DNA of 64,000 bases, from positions 672,001-736,000 of the forward strand of contig CP075370.1 in NCBI GenBank assembly GCA_019454225.1, in the 5' to 3' direction. Both the position numbers and the translations under genes were made by a program. This document shows, in pieces, positions 1 through 9,358 of the stretch. The first letter of the stretch is position 1. Each line of letters begins with the position of its first letter. The stretch is from Paracoccaceae bacterium. Lineage in GTDB: Bacteria; Pseudomonadota; Alphaproteobacteria; Rhodobacterales; Rhodobacteraceae. The notes under the pieces were generated by a model. The model worked only from the letters and a program-made list of their open reading frames with translations, made no database searches and was not told the origin of the DNA.

Positions 1-986
1 CCTTTGCCGTGTCGCGGCACGGCTGCGCACCCGCCTATCCGTCATGGGCGGAGCTGCAGTTCTTCCTGCGGCGGGGGATCGTGCGGCCCGATCTGCGCAA
101 TGACGACACGCTGGAGCAGATCCACTGGTCCACCAATCGCCATGGCGACTGGTCAACCGCCCGCATCTTTGCCTTCGACCACCGGATGCAGATGGAAACG
201 CTGCCGGGCGCCGACGCCGCCAGGATCGCGGCGTTCAAGGAACTGTGCCTGGCGGCCGCCGTGCGGGTGCAGGCGGGCCGGCCCGGCCACGGCATCCTCT
301 GCGACAGCCGGTTGGGCCGCCGCGCCCTGCATGCCGCGGCCGAAACCGGCCTCTGGATCGGGCGGCCCGTGGAACTGCCCGGGTCGCGGCCGCTGCTGCT
401 GGAACCCGAGATCGGGCCGGACCTTGGCGGGCTGGCGGAATGGCCGCTGGCGCATGTGGTCAAGGTGCTGTGCTTCTACCACCCCGACGATACCGCCGAG
501 ATGAAGGCATCGCAGGAGACAACGGTCACCCGGCTGTTCCACGCCGCGCGGCGCAACCGGCTGGAATTCCTGCTGGAGGTGATCCCGTCGAAGGCCGGGC
601 CGGTCGATGATGCCACGACCGCAGACGTGATCCGGCGCTTCTATCAGATCGGGGTCTATCCCGACTGGTGGAAGCTGGAACCGATGCGCACGGATGCGGG
701 CTGGCGGGCCGCGTGCGACACGATCACCGAACATGATCCCGACACGCGGGGTATCCTGGTGCTTGGGCTTGGCGAGGATGAGGACACGCTGGCCGCGTCC
801 TTCGACAAGGCAGCGCGGTTCGACCTTGTCCGGGGCTTTGCCGTCGGCCGCACCATCTTTGGCGCGGCGGCCGAGGGTTACATGGAGGGACGCATGGCAC
901 CCGAAGCGGCGGTGACGATGATGGCCGAGAATTACGGAAGGCTCTGCGCGCTCTGGGATGCCGCGCGGGCCAGGGCGAAGGGGTAG
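1..986 (+). CDS. iolC: IolC, 5-dehydro-2-deoxygluconokinase with C-terminal aldolase-like domain (5' truncated by window)
   Basis: The reading frame is open to the window edge, so the N-terminal kinase domain lies outside. The visible N-terminus (VSRHGCAP, from base 9) matches the end of the PfkB-family sugar kinase domain of IolC. The remaining ~300 residues match the DUF2090 domain, an aldolase-like TIM barrel fused to IolC in proteobacteria; the HPDD and LEVIPSK motifs are visible. IolC phosphorylates 5-dehydro-2-deoxy-D-gluconate in myo-inositol breakdown, and the fused domain is thought to perform the following aldol cleavage (IolJ role). It ends four bases before iolD and shares an operon with iolD, iolE and iolB. 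The GTG at base 9 is internal, not a true start. Confidence 0.9.
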   Translation, partial: FAVSRHGCAPAYPSWAELQFFLRRGIVRPDLRNDDTLEQIHWSTNRHGDWSTARIFAFDHRMQMETLPGADAARIAAFKELCLAAAVRVQAGRPGHGILCDSRLGRRALHAAAETGLWIGRPVELPGSRPLLLEPEIGPDLGGLAEWPLAHVVKVLCFYHPDDTAEMKASQETTVTRLFHAARRNRLEFLLEVIPSKAGPVDDATTADVIRRFYQIGVYPDWWKLEPMRTDAGWRAACDTITEHDPDTRGILVLGLGEDEDTLAASFDKAARFDLVRGFAVGRTIFGAAAEGYMEGRMAPEAAVTMMAENYGRLCALWDAARARAKG

Positions 987-990
987 GACG

Positions 991-2814
991 ATGACGACGA
1001 TCCGACTGACCGCCGCGCAGGCGATGGTGCGCTGGCTGGCCGCGCAGAAGACCGAGACGGGCGAGACCTATCTTGCCGGGTGCTGGGCGATCTTTGGCCA
1101 TGGCAATGTCGCCGGGCTGGGCGAGGCGCTTCATGGCATCCGGGACGTCTGGCCCACCTATCGCGGGCAGAACGAACAGAGCATGGCCCATGCCGCCATC
1201 GCCTATGCCAAGCAGCTTGGCCGAACGCGGGCCATGGCGGTGACATCGTCGATCGGCCCCGGGGCCCTGAACATGGTCACGGCGGCGGGCCTGGCGCATG
1301 TGAACCGCCTGCCCGTGCTGTTCATCCCCGCCGACGTGTTTGCCGGGCGCGGGCCTGACCCCGTGCTGCAGCAGGTCGAGGATTTCGCCGACGGCACCGT
1401 TTCGGCCAATGACTGCTTTCGCCCCGTCAGCCGCTATTTCGACCGGATCACCCGGCCCGAGCAGCTTCTGACCGCGCTGCCCCGCGCGCTGCGGGTGATG
1501 ACCGACCCGGCCGATTGCGGGCCGGTCACGCTTGCCTTCTGCCAGGACGTGCAGACCGAAGCCCATGAGTGGCCCGAGGCGTTCTTCGCCCCCCGCGTGT
1601 GGCGCATCCGCCGTCCCGGCCTTGAACAGGCCGAGGTCTGGCGCGTGCGCGATCTGATCCGCAAGGCGAAGCGCCCGGTAATCATTGCAGGCGGCGGTGT
1701 CCACTACTCGCGCGCGACCGCTGAGTTGCAGCGGTTTGCCGAGACAACGGGGATCCCGGTCGTGGAAACACAGGCGGGCAAGTCGGCGCTGCCCTGGAAC
1801 CATCCGCTCAACCTCGGCCCGGTGGGCGTGACCGGTGCGTCCTCGGCCAATGCGGTCTGCGCCGAGGCGGACGTGATCATCGGCGTGGGCACGCGGTTTC
1901 AGGATTTCACCACCGGAAGCTGGTCGTTGTTCAAGGCGCCCGGGCGCAGGCTCGTGTCGATCAACGTCAATGCCTATGACGCGGCGAAGCACGGGGCCGA
2001 GCCGCTGAACGGCGATGCCGCGATGGCGTTGGCGGTGCTTGCCCATGAGTTGCGCGACCACAGGGCCCCGCCGGTTCCGCCGGGGCTGAAGGAGGCCTGG
2101 TTCGCTGCGGTCGACCCTCTGACCGCCGCACCGGCCGAAGGCAATGCCCTTCCGACCGACCAGCAGGTGATCGGCGCGGTGCAGCGCGCCGCCGGGCCTG
2201 ACACCGTGGTGATGTGCGCCGCAGGCACCATGCCGGGCGAGTTGCACAAGCTGTGGAAAGCCACGCGGCCGATGTCCTATCACATGGAGTACGGGTTTTC
2301 CTGCATGGGATACGAGATCGCGGGCGCACTGGGCATCAGGATGGCCGAACCCGACCGCGACGTGATCTGCATGGTCGGCGACGGCAGCTACATGATGATG
2401 AATTCCGAACTTGCCACGGCGGCCATGCAGGGCGTCGCCTTTACGGTCGTGATCACCGACAACCGGGGCTATGGCTGCATCAACCGGCTGCAGATGAGCA
2501 CCGGCGGGGCCGAGTTCAACAATCTCTATGCCCATGCCCGGATCGACCGCCAGCCGCAGATCGACCTTGCGGCGCATGCCGCCAGCATGGGGGCGACAGC
2601 CGCAAAGGTCGCCAGCATCGCAGAGCTTGAGGCAGCACTGGCGCGGCGGACGGACATCACCGGGCCCTATGTCATCGTGATCGATACCGATCCCTATCCG
2701 AGCACGCCGCACGGCGGACACTGGTGGGATGTGGCCGTGCCCGAGGTCAGCACCCGCCCCGACGTGCGGTCCGCCCGCGAAGTCTATGACATCCAACGGA
2801 AGGAACAGGCATGA
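991..2814 (+). CDS. iolD: IolD, 3D-(3,5/4)-trihydroxycyclohexane-1,2-dione hydrolase
   Basis: This 607-residue thiamine-diphosphate enzyme has the layout of IolD: an N-terminal ThDP pyrimidine domain (TYRGQNEQSMAHAA), a central domain, and a C-terminal ThDP pyrophosphate domain with the GDGSYMMMNSEL motif. IolD opens the ring of the trione made by IolE to give 5-deoxy-glucuronate. I chose the ATG at 991 because the protein then begins with the family-like MTTIRLT; an upstream in-frame start at 958 would overlap the end of iolC. It overlaps iolE by four bases (ATGA), indicating translational coupling. Confidence 0.96.
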   Translation: MTTIRLTAAQAMVRWLAAQKTETGETYLAGCWAIFGHGNVAGLGEALHGIRDVWPTYRGQNEQSMAHAAIAYAKQLGRTRAMAVTSSIGPGALNMVTAAGLAHVNRLPVLFIPADVFAGRGPDPVLQQVEDFADGTVSANDCFRPVSRYFDRITRPEQLLTALPRALRVMTDPADCGPVTLAFCQDVQTEAHEWPEAFFAPRVWRIRRPGLEQAEVWRVRDLIRKAKRPVIIAGGGVHYSRATAELQRFAETTGIPVVETQAGKSALPWNHPLNLGPVGVTGASSANAVCAEADVIIGVGTRFQDFTTGSWSLFKAPGRRLVSINVNAYDAAKHGAEPLNGDAAMALAVLAHELRDHRAPPVPPGLKEAWFAAVDPLTAAPAEGNALPTDQQVIGAVQRAAGPDTVVMCAAGTMPGELHKLWKATRPMSYHMEYGFSCMGYEIAGALGIRMAEPDRDVICMVGDGSYMMMNSELATAAMQGVAFTVVITDNRGYGCINRLQMSTGGAEFNNLYAHARIDRQPQIDLAAHAASMGATAAKVASIAELEAALARRTDITGPYVIVIDTDPYPSTPHGGHWWDVAVPEVSTRPDVRSAREVYDIQRKEQA

Positions 2815-3707
2815 TCCGATTTGGCACCAACCCGATCGCCTGGGCCAATGACGACGACCGCAGCATCGGCGCCGACATCCCCACCGCCCGCATCCTGGAC
2901 GAAGCCGGCCGGCAGATCGGATTCGACGGCATCGAGAACGGCCACCGCTGGCCCGACGATCCCGAAGACCTGCGGGTGCTGATGGCTTCGCACGGGCTGG
3001 CCTTCATTTCGGGCTGGTACTCGGCCGAACTGCTGCTCCGGTCGGTCGATGCGGAAATCGCCGCCTGCCAGAGGCACCTGGCCCGGCTGAAGCACAACGG
3101 CTGCACGGTGATGATCGTCTGCGAGACGTCGAACGCGATTCATGGCGACCCGGCGAAGCCGGTCAACGACAGGCCACGCCTGACGGCGGCTGAAATGCAG
3201 GCATTCTGTGCGCGGCTCGAGGCGTTTGCCGCGTACCTGTCGGGGCAGGGCATCACGCTGGTCTATCATCACCACATGGGCACGATCATCGAGGCGCCCG
3301 AAGACATTGACGCGCTGATGGCCGCCACCGGCCCCCACACCCATCTTCTGTTCGACGCCGGGCACTGCGCCTTTGGCGGCGGTGATCCGGCCGCCGTGCT
3401 GGCGCGTCACGTTGGCCGGGTTCGGCATTTCCATGCCAAGAACATCCGTCCCGATGTCGTGGCCCGGGCGCGGGCCGAAGGGCTGTCGTTCCTTCAGGCC
3501 GTGGTGGCCGGGGCCTTCACGGTCCCGGGGGACCAGGAGGGGGCGATCGATTTCGAGCCGCTGCTGCGCATCCTGGCTGGGGCTGGCTATGACGGCTGGA
3601 TCGTGATCGAGGCCGAACAGGATCCGCAGGTCCGCAACCCGCTGCTCTACCAGACGCTCGGCCTTGCCACGCTGCGGCGTCAGGCACGCGAGGCTGGGTT
3701 GGCATGA
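2811..3707 (+). CDS. iolE: IolE, inosose dehydratase
   Basis: The 298-residue product starts MIRFGTNPIAW and has the xylose-isomerase-like TIM-barrel fold of IolE. Metal-ligand type motifs are visible, including VYHHHMGT (about residues 145-152), FDAGHCAFGG and a late IVIEAEQDP segment. IolE dehydrates 2-keto-myo-inositol to the cyclic trione used by IolD. Start and stop codons overlap with iolD upstream and iolB downstream (ATGA on both sides), so the three proteins are made from one tightly coupled transcript. Length and motifs are normal. Confidence 0.95.
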   Translation: MIRFGTNPIAWANDDDRSIGADIPTARILDEAGRQIGFDGIENGHRWPDDPEDLRVLMASHGLAFISGWYSAELLLRSVDAEIAACQRHLARLKHNGCTVMIVCETSNAIHGDPAKPVNDRPRLTAAEMQAFCARLEAFAAYLSGQGITLVYHHHMGTIIEAPEDIDALMAATGPHTHLLFDAGHCAFGGGDPAAVLARHVGRVRHFHAKNIRPDVVARARAEGLSFLQAVVAGAFTVPGDQEGAIDFEPLLRILAGAGYDGWIVIEAEQDPQVRNPLLYQTLGLATLRRQAREAGLA

Positions 3708-4525
3708 GTCATCCTGCGCAGACCGGCCTGCTGCGCAAGCCGCGCGGGACACACGGAAAGGTCCATGACCTGACCCCCGCAGACGCGGGATGGGGATACG
3801 TGGGCTTTGCGCTGTATCGCCTGCGGCCGGGCGAAAGCGCGGCCGAGGCGACGGGCGGACGCGAGGCGATCCTGGTTCTGGTCGAGGGGCGGGCGAGGGT
3901 GGGCGCTTGCGGCCGGGATTTCGGCATCCTCGGCGACCGGCTGGATGTGTTCGAGGCAACGCCGCCCCACTGTCTCTATGTTCCGGCGCACAGCGGCTGG
4001 ACGGCGACGGCCGACACCGACCTGACGCTCGCGGTCTGCACGGCACCGGGAAAGCCGGGCCGCGATGCCGCCGTGATCGGACCCGCAGGCGTGCCGCAGA
4101 TCATGCGCGGACGCGGCACGAACACCCGCCACATCAATGCCATCGCGATGGAAGAGCGCGACGTCGCCGACAGCCTGCTGGTGACCGAGGTGTTCACCCC
4201 GGCGGGCCACTGGTCAAGCTATCCGCCACACCGGCACGACGAAGACGACTTTCCCGCAATGACCTATCTGGAAGAAACCTACTATCACCGCCTGAATCCC
4301 GCACAGGGCTTCGGCATCCAGCGGGTGTTCACCGAGGATGGCAGCCTCGACGAGACCATGGCGGTCGCAGACGGCGACCTGGTGCTCGTGCCACGCGGAC
4401 ACCATCCCTGCGGGGCGCCCTATGGATACGCCATGTATTATCTGAACGTCATGGCCGGACCCTTGCGCAAATGGCGGTTCAGGAACCATCCCGATCACGA
4501 CTGGATCGCACAGCGCGACGCATGA
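3704..4525 (+). CDS. iolB: IolB, 5-deoxy-glucuronate isomerase
   Basis: The 273-residue double-cupin protein belongs to the KduI/IolB family. The metal-binding cupin signature is seen around residues 172-185 (YPPHRHDEDD), with a further histidine in RGHHPCGAPYGY. IolB isomerises 5-deoxy-D-glucuronate to 5-dehydro-2-deoxygluconate, the substrate of IolC. It begins inside the iolE stop codon (ATGA) and is the last inositol gene visible. IolG and IolA are not in this window and presumably lie elsewhere. Confidence 0.95.
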   Translation: MSHPAQTGLLRKPRGTHGKVHDLTPADAGWGYVGFALYRLRPGESAAEATGGREAILVLVEGRARVGACGRDFGILGDRLDVFEATPPHCLYVPAHSGWTATADTDLTLAVCTAPGKPGRDAAVIGPAGVPQIMRGRGTNTRHINAIAMEERDVADSLLVTEVFTPAGHWSSYPPHRHDEDDFPAMTYLEETYYHRLNPAQGFGIQRVFTEDGSLDETMAVADGDLVLVPRGHHPCGAPYGYAMYYLNVMAGPLRKWRFRNHPDHDWIAQRDA

Positions 4526-5056
4526 GGCATGAAACCGGTGGCCGCCCACGCTCGGACGACGGCCGCATGACACTTCGGGCATGTGCCGCGATCTCTCGCC
4601 GCCGATGATCGAACATCTGCGGCGTCCGCCCTGAACCGAGGGGCGCGTTCCATCTGCGCCAGCAGGTCCTGCCTGACCCCCGCCGCATGCCCCTTGGCGA
4701 TTCCCACCGCCAAGGCGCTGCCTCCCCGGGGGTTGGGCGTCGGCTTGAACGCCCAAGCCTGCGCGCACTTCCCCTATGCACCACATCCGCTGCGGCTGTG
4801 TGTCGGATCCCCGACCGACATTCCGCCGTCCGAAGCCGTTGCCTGTCGCCGGATGCCACCGTGACCTTGCTGACCGCGTTCACCATGTGATCCGAACCGG
4901 TCCTGCGCGACCTCGCGGAGCGATGGATGGCCGCCATGCCCCAATGGTGTTCGGACAGTGACAGGACCCTACCGCAAGCATCGGGCGATGCTATGTTAGG
5001 CGGGTGCTTGTCGCCCCGGAGGCGGGAATGATGCAGGGAACTGGGGGCATGTTGTC
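4526..5056 (+). other. 531-bp stretch without a convincing gene
   Basis: Only short frames with unnatural composition occur here on either strand; none resembles a protein I recognise. No stem-loop with a T-run is obvious after iolB. An AT-richer patch with TATGTT at 4992-4997 might be a -10 element for the next gene, but no good -35 sits at the right distance. The length is unusual for this compact region, so a decayed gene or a small RNA is possible but not shown. Confidence 0.5.
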
Positions 5057-6001
5057 ATGGTAGGGCCCGCGTCGCCAACCGGTGGTGCGCGCGGATGCTT
5101 TCATGACCGCCGTGACAGGGTGGACCCGTTCGTCAGCCGACACTTCACATGGCCCGGCACGCTGCGGCTGCATGGCGCCGCGCTTGGCGTCGATATCCTG
5201 CGGGCGCCGATCAACGTCGCGCTTTCCCCTTTGCTGGTCCTGGCACTGATCCTTCGCTGGGTTCTTCGCCGCCTGGGCATGCGACGACAGGCGGACTGGC
5301 TCGCGCAGCGCCGCATCCACCTTCCCACAGCCGTTGCCCGCCGCATCGAGGTGCTGATCGTCACCGAACTTCTCGGGCTTGCCGCGACGGAATCCGCCCG
5401 GCTCGGGGACGAGGCGGCGTTGTCCCGCGCCGTGCTCTCGGCACCGCAGCTGCGTGAACTCGTCCGCCGCAGCGGCAGCGTCGAGGCGGCGCAGGTCATG
5501 TCGCGACGGATCCTGCGGGCTCTGGGTGACTACAGCGGCACACGGGCTGCGGTTGCCGAAATGACTGCGGCCCTGTTCACACTGGCGGTTGGCGCCGCGG
5601 TGTTCCAGGCCCTGACGCCGGGCGTGATGTCAATGGCACCGGGCGTGGCCGAGGCGGTGTCGCACGGGACGGCAGTGGCCGAGTTCCCCTTGGGTGAATC
5701 ACTTGGCGGGGTCTGGTACGGCGTGTTTCCGGTCGGGCCCGCGCCTTGGCTGGTCGCGGCCACGATTGTGGTCCTGGTGATGGCGGGCGCGGTCGTTGCT
5801 GCGTTCGCCGGCATTCTGGCAGATCCGGTTCAGGCATGGCTCGGAATTCACCGGCGGCGTCTGATGCGGCTCATCGACACGCTGGAGGCCGAAGCCTCGG
5901 GATCGGCCGACAGGCCATTCGCCACGCGCGAGCATTTCTACGCCCGTGCGTTTGACCTGTGGGATGCCGCCGTCAGCCTGGCGCGCGTCTTTCGGGGGTG
6001 A
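5057..6001 (+). CDS. Uncharacterised membrane protein (possibly DUF6635 family)
   Basis: This 314-residue protein has a short N-terminal stretch, a conserved-looking VSRHFTWPGTLRLH segment, one hydrophobic segment near residues 50-70 and two or three more between about 170 and 265. It ends in a soluble tail with a YARAFDLWDAAVSLAR helix. I recall similar Rhodobacteraceae proteins filed as DUF6635, but I cannot confirm this. Function is unknown. The ATG at 5057 is the longest option; the conserved part begins near residue 24, so a later start is possible. It stands alone, convergent with hutC, with no link to the flanking pathways. Confidence 0.7.
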   Translation: MVGPASPTGGARGCFHDRRDRVDPFVSRHFTWPGTLRLHGAALGVDILRAPINVALSPLLVLALILRWVLRRLGMRRQADWLAQRRIHLPTAVARRIEVLIVTELLGLAATESARLGDEAALSRAVLSAPQLRELVRRSGSVEAAQVMSRRILRALGDYSGTRAAVAEMTAALFTLAVGAAVFQALTPGVMSMAPGVAEAVSHGTAVAEFPLGESLGGVWYGVFPVGPAPWLVAATIVVLVMAGAVVAAFAGILADPVQAWLGIHRRRLMRLIDTLEAEASGSADRPFATREHFYARAFDLWDAAVSLARVFRG

Positions 6002-6031
6002 TCGACCTGCGCCCAAGCCCCTTGCCAGGCA

Positions 6032-6724
6032 TCAGATCGTGGTGCGCATCCGGTGTCCGGCCATGTAGGTAAGCGAGACGGACGTGATGGGCATCGAACC
6101 TGCCCAGGTCGTCCGACCGATGGTCAGAAGCGCCGTGCCCGGGGGGCATGACAGACGCTCGGCCATCGCCGGGTCGGCGTTCACCGCACCGAACGAGATG
6201 TCGCCGCCCGAGAACGAGGTATTCTGCACCAACCATTCATTCGCGCTGATCCTGGCAAGATCAGCCTGGTCGAGTTCCGGCACGGCCACGGGGTTGATCC
6301 AGCGATCCTCGAAACAGAACGGGCGGCCGTCCGCCGAATGCAGGGCCGAAACGCGGATCAGCTGCGTCCCCGGGGGGAGCCGCAGTTCGCCGAGCACACC
6401 CGCATCGGGCACCCGGCTTTGCCGCAGAAGCAGCTGATAGCCGTAGGCGTGGCCTCGCCCCTCGATGTCCTGCCGGATGATGGGGATCTCGAAGGTTGCC
6501 TTGCGCACGGGGTTCAGCGGCACCCGCGTGCCCGCCTTGCGCCGCCGTTCCAGCAGCCCCGCCGATGCCAGATCCCGCAGCGCGCGGTTCACCGTGGCGC
6601 GGGCGCAGCCCAGTTCGGTGGCCAGATCGGCTTCATGCGGGATCATCTGGCCGGGCATCCATTCGCGATCGCCTATGCGGCGCAGCGCCTCGGCGCGGAC
6701 CATCTGCCAGGTCAGCGGCGCCAT
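6032..6724 (-). CDS. hutC: HutC, GntR-family repressor of histidine utilisation
   Basis: The 230-residue protein has an N-terminal winged helix-turn-helix of GntR type (DLATELGCARATVNRALRDL, about residues 28-47) and a C-terminal UTRA ligand domain typical of HutC/FarR regulators. In known systems HutC represses hut genes and is released by urocanate. I chose the ATG at 6724 because it lies one base after the hutF stop (TGAGATG) and starts at the conserved MAPLTWQMVRAEALRRI; upstream codons in this frame fall inside hutF. It is co-transcribed with hutF, giving autoregulation through the shared divergent promoter. Confidence 0.95.
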   Translation of the reverse strand: MAPLTWQMVRAEALRRIGDREWMPGQMIPHEADLATELGCARATVNRALRDLASAGLLERRRKAGTRVPLNPVRKATFEIPIIRQDIEGRGHAYGYQLLLRQSRVPDAGVLGELRLPPGTQLIRVSALHSADGRPFCFEDRWINPVAVPELDQADLARISANEWLVQNTSFSGGDISFGAVNADPAMAERLSCPPGTALLTIGRTTWAGSMPITSVSLTYMAGHRMRTTI

Positions 6725-6725
6725 C

Positions 6726-8090
6726 TCAGGCCGCCCGCAGGCGCGAAACGGTGGCGACATAGGCGCGGGTGATGGCGGCATGCCTGGCGTGCCGCCCGCC
6801 TGACACCAGATGCCGACCCGCGGACCACACGTCGCTGACCAGCCGGTCATCCCCCGCGAAGACATAGCTGTCAAGCACCACATCCCCGCGTCGCCCCGCC
6901 AGATCCGGGCCGGCGCCGTCGAGGGCCAGCAGATCGGCCAGCTTGCCCTTGGCGATCACGCCTGCATCACGTCCGGCGGCCTGTGCGCCACCCCTGGCCG
7001 CCCCCTGATACAGGACGCGGCCGGTCGATTCCCCGGCGGTCGCCAGCGCGGCACGTGACCGGTCCCGCAGGCGCTGGCTGTAGTCCAGGGTGCGCAGTTC
7101 CTCGGCCAGCGAGATGCGGATGTTGCTGTCCGACCCGATTCCCCACCGACCTTGCGCACCCAGCCACGCAACCCCGTCGAATATGCCGTCGCCCAGGCTC
7201 GACTCGGTTATCGGGCAAAGCCCCGCGACGGCACCCGTCGCTGCCAGGCCCAGTGTTTCCGGGCGTTCCATCTGGGTGCAGTGGATCAGACACCAGCGTG
7301 GGTCGACTGGTGCATTCGCGAGCAGCCATTCGACCGGGCGCGCACCGCGATGTGCAAGCACCTCCTCCACCTCGGCAATCTGTTCGGCCAGGTGCATGTG
7401 CAGCGGCGCCCCCGGGCGCATTGCTATGGCAGCCCGCAACCCCTCTTCCGTGACCGCGCGCAGGCTGTGCGGCGCAACACCCAGAACGGTATCGCCAGGC
7501 AGCGGTGCCAGCGCATGTGCGGCGGCCTCCAGCAGGGCCGCGAAACGATCAGGATCGTTGCCGAAACGGACCTGTCCCGGTCCGAGCGCCCGTCGGTCGC
7601 AGCCGCCGTATTCATACAGGACCGGCAGCAGCGTCAGGCCGATGCCGGTATCGGCAGCGGCCGCCGCGATCCGCGCCGACATTTCTGCAAGATCGTCATG
7701 CGGCATTCCGCCGGGCTGGTGGTGCAGATAGTGGAACTCGGCCACTGCGGCAAAGCCCGCCTCCAGCATCTCCATCTGCACGAAGGCGGTGATCGCCTGC
7801 ACGTCATCGGGCGTCAACTGGTCCAGGAAGCGGTACATCAGCTGCCGCCATGTCCAGAAGCTGTCGCGCGGATCGGGGCCGCGCCGTTCCGTCAGGCCGG
7901 CCATCGCACGTTGGAAGGCATGGGAATGCAGGTTCGTCGGCGCGGGCAGCAGGACGTCCACGCGCCGGGCGTCCGCTGGTGCGGTCGTGCCGGTCTGAAC
8001 CCCGGCGATGCGCCCGTCGTCGATTGTCACGGTAACGTCCTCGGCCCACCCATCGGCCAGAAGCGCCTGCGCCGCCCAGATTTCCGCCAT
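6726..8090 (-). CDS. hutF: HutF, formimidoylglutamate deiminase
   Basis: This 454-residue amidohydrolase carries the metal-binding NLHSHAFQR motif near residues 53-61, a later HMHLAEQ motif, LIHCTQM and the GIGSDSNI aspartate motif. HutF converts N-formimino-L-glutamate to N-formyl-L-glutamate and ammonia, which makes HutG the next enzyme and defines the five-step histidine route. The ATG at 8090 is preferred over the GTG one codon upstream because a GGGGGA ribosome-binding site sits seven bases before it. It is transcribed away from hutI and coupled to hutC. Confidence 0.96.
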   Translation of the reverse strand: MAEIWAAQALLADGWAEDVTVTIDDGRIAGVQTGTTAPADARRVDVLLPAPTNLHSHAFQRAMAGLTERRGPDPRDSFWTWRQLMYRFLDQLTPDDVQAITAFVQMEMLEAGFAAVAEFHYLHHQPGGMPHDDLAEMSARIAAAAADTGIGLTLLPVLYEYGGCDRRALGPGQVRFGNDPDRFAALLEAAAHALAPLPGDTVLGVAPHSLRAVTEEGLRAAIAMRPGAPLHMHLAEQIAEVEEVLAHRGARPVEWLLANAPVDPRWCLIHCTQMERPETLGLAATGAVAGLCPITESSLGDGIFDGVAWLGAQGRWGIGSDSNIRISLAEELRTLDYSQRLRDRSRAALATAGESTGRVLYQGAARGGAQAAGRDAGVIAKGKLADLLALDGAGPDLAGRRGDVVLDSYVFAGDDRLVSDVWSAGRHLVSGGRHARHAAITRAYVATVSRLRAA

Positions 8091-8105
8091 CACGCCATCC
8101 CCCGG

Positions 8106-8141
8106 TTGACAGGATTATTATGTATGGACATATTATGCCAA
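8106..8141. promoter_or_regulatory. Divergent hut promoters with HutC-like operator
   Basis: The 68 bases between hutF and hutI hold an AT-rich core. Rightward I see TTGACA (8106-8111) with CATATT (8129-8134) or TATTAT (8131-8136). Leftward I see TTGGCA (8141-8136) with AATAAT (8119-8114), spacer 16. Between them lies the inverted repeat TATGT-N4-ACATA (8119-8132), which extends imperfectly to 8116-8135. It resembles the TGTA-N2-TACA site described for Pseudomonas HutC, with one base off in the right half. A repressor here would block both promoters. Confidence 0.7.
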
Positions 8142-8158
8142 TCTCAGGGGGAATCAAG

Positions 8159-9358
8159 ATGGAATTCGCCGCGCCCACCGTTCTGGCCAATCTGGCCCTC
8201 GCCGGAGGGGACGGCGCATTCCTCGCGCGCGGCGCCATCGCGCTGCGGGCCGGGCGGATCGCCTGGGCCGGGGCAGAGGCCGACCTGCCCGCCGATCTTG
8301 CGGGCTGGGACCGGCACGATCTGCAGGGGCGGCTCGTCACGCCCGCCTTCGTCGATTGCCACACCCATCTGGTGCATGGCGGCCACCGCGCCCGCGAGTT
8401 CGAGATGCGGCTGGAGGGTGCCAGCTATGAAGAGGTGGCGCGCGCCGGGGGCGGCATCGTCTCGACCGTCGCGGCAACGCGCGCTGCCGACGAGGCCGCG
8501 CTGATCGCGCAGGCCCTGCCGCGTCTGGATGCCCTGCTGGCCGAAGGGGTATCCTGTGTCGAGATCAAGTCGGGGTACGGCCTTGATGTCGAGACGGAGC
8601 TCCGGATGCTCCGGGTGGCCCGCAGGCTGGCGGTCCTGCGCCCCGTGCGGATCAGGACAAGTTTCCTGGGCGCGCACGCCATACCGGTCGAATACAAGGG
8701 CCGCTCTGACGACTACCTCACCGAGCAGTGCCTGCCCGCCCTGCACGCGGCCCATGCCGAGGGGCTTGTCGACGCGGTGGACGGATTCTGCGAGGGCATC
8801 GCCTTTTCCGTCGAACAGATCGCCCGCGTGTTCGACGCCGCCCGGGCCCTTGGATTGCCGGTCAAGCTGCATGCCGAACAGCTGTCGCATCTGGGCGGCG
8901 CCGCACTTGCATCGCGATATGGCGCGCTGTCGGCCGATCACGTGGAGTATGCGACCGACGACGATGCCCGCGCGATGGCGGCATCCGGCACGGTCGCCGT
9001 GCTGCTGCCGGGGGCATTCTATGCGATCCGTGAAACGCAGCTGCCGCCTGTGGCGGCGTTCCGCAGCCACGGGGTGCCGATGGCGCTGGCGACCGACTGC
9101 AACCCGGGCTCGTCGCCCCTGACCTCGCTGCTCCTGACCATGAACATGGCCTGCACCCTGTTCCGCCTGACCCCGGACGAGGCGCTGCGCGGCGTGACCC
9201 GGAACGCTGCCCTTGCCCTTGGCCTGCGGGACACGGGCGCCATTGCACCGGGCCTGCGCGCCGACCTTGCCATCTGGGATGTCGAGACGCCCGCCGAGCT
9301 TGCCTATCGCATCGGGTTCAACCCGCTTCACGTCCGCATCTTCGGAGAATCCGCATGA
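8159..9358 (+). CDS. hutI: HutI, imidazolonepropionase
   Basis: The 399-residue amidohydrolase shows the zinc site [11 protein letters not shown] (about residues 63-73), KLHAEQL, ADHVEYA and the late ATDCNPGS motif, all typical of HutI. It hydrolyses 4-imidazolone-5-propanoate to N-formimino-L-glutamate. A longer frame reaches 8120, but the ATG at 8159 has an AGGGGGA ribosome-binding site at 8146-8152, and the longer form would run through the operator. It overlaps hutH by four bases and leads the hutIHGU operon. Confidence 0.96.
   Translation: MEFAAPTVLANLALAGGDGAFLARGAIALRAGRIAWAGAEADLPADLAGWDRHDLQGRLVTPAFVDCHTHLVHGGHRAREFEMRLEGASYEEVARAGGGIVSTVAATRAADEAALIAQALPRLDALLAEGVSCVEIKSGYGLDVETELRMLRVARRLAVLRPVRIRTSFLGAHAIPVEYKGRSDDYLTEQCLPALHAAHAEGLVDAVDGFCEGIAFSVEQIARVFDAARALGLPVKLHAEQLSHLGGAALASRYGALSADHVEYATDDDARAMAASGTVAVLLPGAFYAIRETQLPPVAAFRSHGVPMALATDCNPGSSPLTSLLLTMNMACTLFRLTPDEALRGVTRNAALALGLRDTGAIAPGLRADLAIWDVETPAELAYRIGFNPLHVRIFGESA

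Noticed and set aside
724-2796. 690-codon open frame antisense to iolD
   Set aside because: It is a shadow frame of a GC-rich gene; the sense frame has full IolD motifs and the antisense product resembles nothing known.
4479-4937. Possible small gene on the minus strand in the 4.5-5.0 kb gap
   Set aside because: Arg/Ser/Gly-rich product without recognisable family, no ribosome-binding site, and it overlaps the end of iolB.
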